From assembly GCF_014640175.1 (NCBI RefSeq), contig NZ_BMGL01000010.1, forward strand, positions 90,960 to 154,959: 64,000 nucleotides of DNA. Reading direction: 5' to 3'. This document shows, piece after piece, positions 59,710 through 64,000 of the stretch. A program made the position numbers and the translations under genes. This DNA comes from Psychroflexus salis (GTDB taxonomy: Bacteria; Bacteroidota; Bacteroidia; Flavobacteriales; Flavobacteriaceae). The notes under the pieces were generated by a model that was given only the letters and a program-made list of their open reading frames with translations, was not told the origin of the DNA and ran no database searches. Every line of letters begins with the position of its first letter. The first letter of the stretch is position 1.

Positions 59710-62700
59710 CTATTTTTTAATGAATTTTAAGGTCTTCATATGTTCACCTTCATTAAATAATTTTATAAAATAAACTCCAGGAACTTCATTAAAATGATCT
59801 ACCCTTAATTCATTATTGTTAATAGTTTGTGCGTAATTTTTATTAGGTACTTGAGTCCCTAACATGGTATAGATTTCAAAATTTAAGTCAGAAATAATTT
59901 TAGGTAATCTCACTACAAAATTATTTTCAATAGGGTTTGGATACATTTGTATTAACGAAGCATCAAAATCTGTTGAAGATAAATCTGATACTCTATATTC
60001 TATTTTAAACCTATTATATGCTGAAGATGCATTTATATTTGCATCTATACTAAAATCGAAGTAGTTTTCGCCATCACTTAGTAAAACTTCATCATTGGTA
60101 TACTGGTCTATTAAATATGCATCTAATCCATCAAAACTTTCATTCGATATGTTTAAAGTATATTCAGTGTGTTTGTAATTACCAATAAACATACTTAACT
60201 CATCATTAGCTTCAGGAATATCTCTAAGCTGTATAGTTAATAATTCACCATTTTGCATACTAGATATATTCTCATCTATATTCGATAATTTTGGAATATC
60301 GCCTGCACCGATATCATTATTTGCACCTTCTATAAAAATTACTCTAAAAGCATCTAAAGCTGAAGTAGGATCGTTTTGTTTAAAGAGTTTTACATTAACC
60401 CGCTTCTTACTAGAGTCATCGTTAGAGAAAGTCTGAACTTGAGTTTCGTTAACAGCTTTGTTACTTTGCTGATAATTAATGGCAACAGAACCACCGGATG
60501 CAACAAACATAATGGATTGCATTGGTTGTATAAGGTTAGAAACATTAGAGCTCGATAAGCTTGCTTCTCCATTTAAGTCATATTCTATTACAGATCCAGC
60601 TGATAATTCGTCAAAAGCTCCTGTTAAATAAGCTACCCAAGCTCCTCTTCCACCAGGTTCGCCAGCTGTAGGTGTACCTCCTAAACTTGGATCCCAGTAG
60701 TAAAAGTAATTTAGTAAACTCGAATTATTATTTATTATTGGATTAATATCTATTTGTGCCCAATAAGGATTTCCAGAGAAAATTAAGTCACCTTCTTGAT
60801 AATTATTATCAAAATTCACAGAAATACTAGCAGTTGCATCTGGAGTACCTCTAGTTCTTAATTTCGTACTAGTTGGCTGAGCATCGTTTTGTGTTATGTC
60901 AATTGTACGATCACCTCTAATCAATATTCTTCTTGCACTTCTAGGCCCTAAACCAAGGTTTGTTGAACTTTGTGGCTCCCAAGCTTGTGTTGTACTAAAG
61001 AAGTTAAACATGGAAGGATTTCCTGAAGGGTTCCAATCAAAACCATTGTTGTTTTGGTTAAGAGTAGGTGTTGCACTTTCAAAACCGTTACCAGTAATGT
61101 GCGTACCATATCCAGTAGGTACTGAATTATCATTATGTGAAGATGCACCTTCCTGCCAATTATCATGTATAGTACCAGACATTATTAGAGACGGTGAAAT
61201 AAATCGAAAGCCTCTTCGTGTTGGGAAACACTGTTCAGCAACTAAGCCACCAGTAATCTCTCCTAATTGCTGATCTACTTGTGCTACCTTTAAGTTAGAA
61301 GAATTAAAATCGCAATACAACGTAAGGTTTAAATCGCTTCGTAAACTAGTAGTTGCAGATTCTAAACTTAGCACATTGTTTAGAAATACTGGACTTTCTA
61401 AAATTAATGCTCTTTCGTTTGCTGATCCCTCTTGGATAGTTAAATTAGAGAGCATATTCGTATCTTCTTGAATATCTTGATTCATTCGTAGTGTTAATTC
61501 ACCATTTCCAATTATTAATATAGATGAATCCATACTACCAACAATGGTTCCCTGTCCTACAATATTACCTCTTAAAGTAAGTGTGTTATTTTCTCCAATA
61601 CTTAATGTAGCTCCATCTTCAATAAATAAATTTTTAATAGATCTATCAGCGTCTAACAACGGGTAGTTAGGTGCTGAAGCTGGTATACTAATGTCATTAT
61701 CTGCTTCTGGTATGGTAGCTTCAGCCCAATTTGATGCATCGGCCCAATCTGAACTAATTACACCTATCCAATTTGCATCTAAAACACACTCACTTTCAAA
61801 ACCTTCCCAACGTAAGAATGCGTATGCTTCATTATCAGTTGTATTAATACCCCATGTATATAAAGTTCCATTTTCAATTTCACATTCAAAATCCCAACCA
61901 GCTGCAGTAAAAGTTGCTTCTAAGTTCATATCGCTAGTCGCCGTGGCAGTTGCTGAAGTATCTGTACTTCCAACAGCTAAGTCTTCATCATAAAAACTAT
62001 TAGTTATAGTTGTTCCTGTGTTTGTACCCGTAAATCCATTTAAACTTGAATTAACTGCAGCGTAAGCTCTAGAAATTGTTCCACCTACAGCGTTTCCTAC
62101 AAAACCTGCGCTGTTGGTAACTGCAACATTAGAAAAAGGATTAGGTGATGCACTGGTAGATAAAACATAATTGTCTGTTAAGCTTCCAGCATCAATTTGT
62201 CCTACAAATCCACCAGCATTAGTTAATGAAGTGCTATAATCAATAGAAAAACTCTTTACATAAGATTCTGTAACAGTACCATTAGAAACACCGATTAAAC
62301 CACCTATTTGTGAACCATCTACACCAGATATGTTTACATTACTTACACCTACTTGTTGCAAAGTAACTCCTGTTGATGTTTGGCCGATAAGACCTCCAAC
62401 TTTAGATTCTGCTTCTAGACTAACCTGACTTAAAACAATAGCTTCAATAGTTACGGTAGCATCTAAATCTCCAATTAAACCACCTACAAGTTCATTCCCA
62501 TTTATGGCAACTTGATTGGTAATGGAAGAAATACTCACTCCATCTCCACTTACATCGCCTTGCACCCTTCCAAACACACCTCCTACTTGGTCGTTAGCTG
62601 TTATTTGATTATTTTCTAGCGCATTAAATAAACTTGAAACACTTGCACTTGTAGATTGATCGAATAAACCAACAATACCACCTACTTGGTTGTTAGCATT

Positions 62701-64000
62701 TATCGAAGTAAACACAACATCTACATTCTCTATCGAACTATTTAATGCTAAACCAACAACACCACCAACTTGGTTATTACCTGCTATTGCATTAGGAGTT
62801 GGATTGAAAGATGCTAAAGTTGAATTTTCCATGTTTCCTACAACACCACCTACTTCGTCTGAACTTGAAGCGGTTATGCTTGCGGTAAAGTTTGAAGTGG
62901 TAGTCAATTCTGAATTTAATAAATATCCAACTAATCCACCTATTTTTGTGGAAGCTGTACTTACCGTTATATTTCCAGACGTCGATACATTTGTAATTGT
63001 ACTAGCATTATTAGCTTCACCGACAATACCACCAACAAAATTTAATCCTTCAGTTGAAAGAGAAGATGTTATTGCAGAAAGATTAGTTGCGTTTATTTCT
63101 CCAGCTAATCCACCAGTATAGTCTCCTGCAGAAATTATGCTTCCAGACAAATTAATGTTAGTTATGATAGCTGAACTAGTGCGTCCTGCTAATCCACCAG
63201 CATAATCTCCAAAAGAAGTTATGCTTAAACTTGTATCACCAAGATTAATATTAGATGCAGACGAGTTATTAATGCTACCTGCAAGACCACCAATATTTAT
63301 CAAGTCAATTTCATTATTTTGTGCTACAGTACCGTCTATCGAACAATTTTCTATGCTGGAATTATTGTTTATAATTCCAGCTAAAACACCTAAGTTGCTG
63401 TTTCCCATTACGGAAGCATTAACAAAATTAAGATTACTAATTGTAGCGTTATCAAGCGTTCCAAAAAATCCAATTCGGTTATCGCTAAAATCTAAATTTA
63501 AGTTAGATAAGGTAAAATTTTGAGCATTATAATTTCCTGAAAAGGCTTCTAATTCTCCTTGTGCTATAATTTGAAAAGCATTATCGCCATCACATTCAAA
63601 CTCGATTGTAGCACTTAAATCTATGTCTGCTGTTTGAAGATAAAACTTATCCCATTCCGTATTATTATTAGCCAACCAAATCAAGTTTCCTAAATTCGCG
63701 ATTAAATATGGATTACCCGGTGTTCCATCTCCTGCTGGACTTAAATCTGGTAATTCAAAATTCGAATTAAAAATTGGATATCCATTGTTTTCAGTTGAAG
63801 CAATTCTCCAAATATCATCTGTTCCATTGTCCGTTTCACAGACAAAATCCCAACCAGCGGTTAGAAAAGTGGAATCTAAATTTAAATTTACAGTAGTCTC
63901 GCCCGTTGCATCACTATTGTCTGTTGATGTAATATCACTATCGTAGAAAGAGTTGGTAACTAAATCAATGCCAGTTTGATTTGCAAATCCAGCGGGATCT
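59710..64000 (-). CDS. Giant GLUG-repeat secreted protein with T9SS sorting tail, 5' end outside the window
   Basis: The reading frame is open from the stop at 59710 to the window edge (64000), so at least 1429 residues are present and the start lies beyond. It holds many GLUG-type repeats (patterns such as GGLAGSINNSS, GGLVGYLLNSE, GGVVGLALNSS). Two copies of a module end in NSFYDxD and AGWDFxCE. A G8-like part follows (SDWADASNWAEATIPEADNDISIP), and the long C-terminal module shared with the nuclease at 53.6 kb comes next. The tail is a T9SS sorting domain (MYPNPIENNFVV ... VPGVYFIKLF). It is likely a surface adhesin; the function is not proven. Confidence 0.9.
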   Translation of the reverse strand, partial: DPAGFANQTGIDLVTNSFYDSDITSTDNSDATGETTVNLNLDSTFLTAGWDFVCETDNGTDDIWRIASTENNGYPIFNSNFELPDLSPAGDGTPGNPYLIANLGNLIWLANNNTEWDKFYLQTADIDLSATIEFECDGDNAFQIIAQGELEAFSGNYNAQNFTLSNLNLDFSDNRIGFFGTLDNATISNLNFVNASVMGNSNLGVLAGIINNNSSIENCSIDGTVAQNNEIDLINIGGLAGSINNSSASNINLGDTSLSITSFGDYAGGLAGRTSSAIITNINLSGSIISAGDYTGGLAGEINATNLSAITSSLSTEGLNFVGGIVGEANNASTITNVSTSGNITVSTASTKIGGLVGYLLNSELTTTSNFTASITASSSDEVGGVVGNMENSTLASFNPTPNAIAGNNQVGGVVGLALNSSIENVDVVFTSINANNQVGGIVGLFDQSTSASVSSLFNALENNQITANDQVGGVFGRVQGDVSGDGVSISSITNQVAINGNELVGGLIGDLDATVTIEAIVLSQVSLEAESKVGGLIGQTSTGVTLQQVGVSNVNISGVDGSQIGGLIGVSNGTVTESYVKSFSIDYSTSLTNAGGFVGQIDAGSLTDNYVLSTSASPNPFSNVAVTNSAGFVGNAVGGTISRAYAAVNSSLNGFTGTNTGTTITNSFYDEDLAVGSTDTSATATATSDMNLEATFTAAGWDFECEIENGTLYTWGINTTDNEAYAFLRWEGFESECVLDANWIGVISSDWADASNWAEATIPEADNDISIPASAPNYPLLDADRSIKNLFIEDGATLSIGENNTLTLRGNIVGQGTIVGSMDSSILIIGNGELTLRMNQDIQEDTNMLSNLTIQEGSANERALILESPVFLNNVLSLESATTSLRSDLNLTLYCDFNSSNLKVAQVDQQLGEITGGLVAEQCFPTRRGFRFISPSLIMSGTIHDNWQEGASSHNDNSVPTGYGTHITGNGFESATPTLNQNNNGFDWNPSGNPSMFNFFSTTQAWEPQSSTNLGLGPRSARRILIRGDRTIDITQNDAQPTSTKLRTRGTPDATASISVNFDNNYQEGDLIFSGNPYWAQIDINPIINNNSSLLNYFYYWDPSLGGTPTAGEPGGRGAWVAYLTGAFDELSAGSVIEYDLNGEASLSSSNVSNLIQPMQSIMFVASGGSVAINYQQSNKAVNETQVQTFSNDDSSKKRVNVKLFKQNDPTSALDAFRVIFIEGANNDIGAGDIPKLSNIDENISSMQNGELLTIQLRDIPEANDELSMFIGNYKHTEYTLNISNESFDGLDAYLIDQYTNDEVLLSDGENYFDFSIDANINASSAYNRFKIEYRVSDLSSTDFDASLIQMYPNPIENNFVVRLPKIISDLNFEIYTMLGTQVPNKNYAQTINNNELRVDHFNEVPGVYFIKLFNEGEHMKTLKFIKK

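Noticed and set aside
62690..63121. A 143-codon open frame on the plus strand inside the GLUG protein gene
   Set aside because: It is antisense to a repetitive coding region and its low-complexity composition (Pro, Thr, Val rich) mirrors the repeats; no start context or promoter.
59710..64000. Possible CRISPR-like or tandem DNA repeat array
   Set aside because: The repetition is at protein level (GLUG repeats) with varied DNA; there are no constant direct repeats with unique spacers.

Overview
The window is chromosomal DNA of a bacterium in the Bacteroidota, most likely a marine or otherwise environmental member of the Flavobacteriaceae; the genus cannot be fixed from the sequence. The evidence is strong AT-richness, absence of clear Shine-Dalgarno sites, promoters of the Bacteroidota form TAnnTTTG (sometimes with TTTG or TTG about 20 bases upstream), two very large secreted proteins with type IX secretion (T9SS) C-terminal tails, and small families known mainly from flavobacteria (CAL67264, Lacal_2735, DUF6146, DUF6787, a FeoB-associated Cys-rich protein). 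No transposase, phage or CRISPR array was seen.

Layout. 1-2.8 kb: start of an amine-oxidase-like flavoprotein, then the ferrous iron operon feoA-feoB plus its Cys-rich accessory peptide. 2.9-5.8 kb: an overlapping three-gene operon (FAD oxidoreductase, methyltransferase, type III polyketide synthase) resembling alkylresorcinol/alkylquinone phenolic-lipid clusters. 5.9-7.1 kb: an envelope pair (lipocalin-like lipoprotein, OmpA-type lipoprotein). 7.2-9.4 kb: nucleoside salvage (deoC, deoD) with a DUF1853 gene. 9.5-18.1 kb: housekeeping genes (lpxK, a Nif3-like protein, a zinc-ribbon-family coiled coil that has lost its cysteines, xseA/xseB, a thioredoxin, rsmG, a fatty acid desaturase, an aminotransferase). 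18.2-20.2 kb: a TraB/GumN-like gene split by a homopolymer, and an ECF sigma factor with a membrane partner. 20.4-24.0 kb: serC, a SerA-like dehydrogenase, rlpA and two small envelope genes. 24.1-27.5 kb: a ZnuD-like TonB receptor between a small His/Cys-bearing exported protein and a lipoprotein, probably metal uptake. 28-29.8 kb: a lipoprotein with three fasciclin domains and a cupredoxin-like end. 30-37 kb: mnmE, an MtfA-like peptidase, an SbtA-like transporter, dihydroorotase and Sua5. 37-42 kb (minus strand): deaminase, PPK2, TRIC-type channel, a secreted protein, and a tightly overlapping group of PPTase, acyl carrier protein, small membrane protein and kinase-like protein. 42-53 kb: thioredoxin-like protein, DUF1456, a phospholipase A remnant, sucC, smpB, a DUF5686 outer-membrane protein, udk, a THUMP-like methyltransferase and a tandem pair of secreted paralogues. 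53.1-53.5 kb: tRNA-Ser and tRNA-Pro. 53.6-64 kb: two giant T9SS proteins (an endonuclease I and a GLUG-repeat protein running off the window) flanking a small secreted protein and a subclass B1 metallo-beta-lactamase.

The most unusual points are the compact PPTase-ACP-membrane-kinase-like operon, the long C-terminal module shared by the two otherwise unrelated T9SS proteins, the FAS1x3-cupredoxin lipoprotein, the cysteine-free zinc ribbon homologue, the T8 frameshift in the TraB/GumN gene, the phospholipase remnant and a set of palindromic intergenic elements near mnmE and the tRNAs. No single feature can be proven to be a new system from sequence alone.
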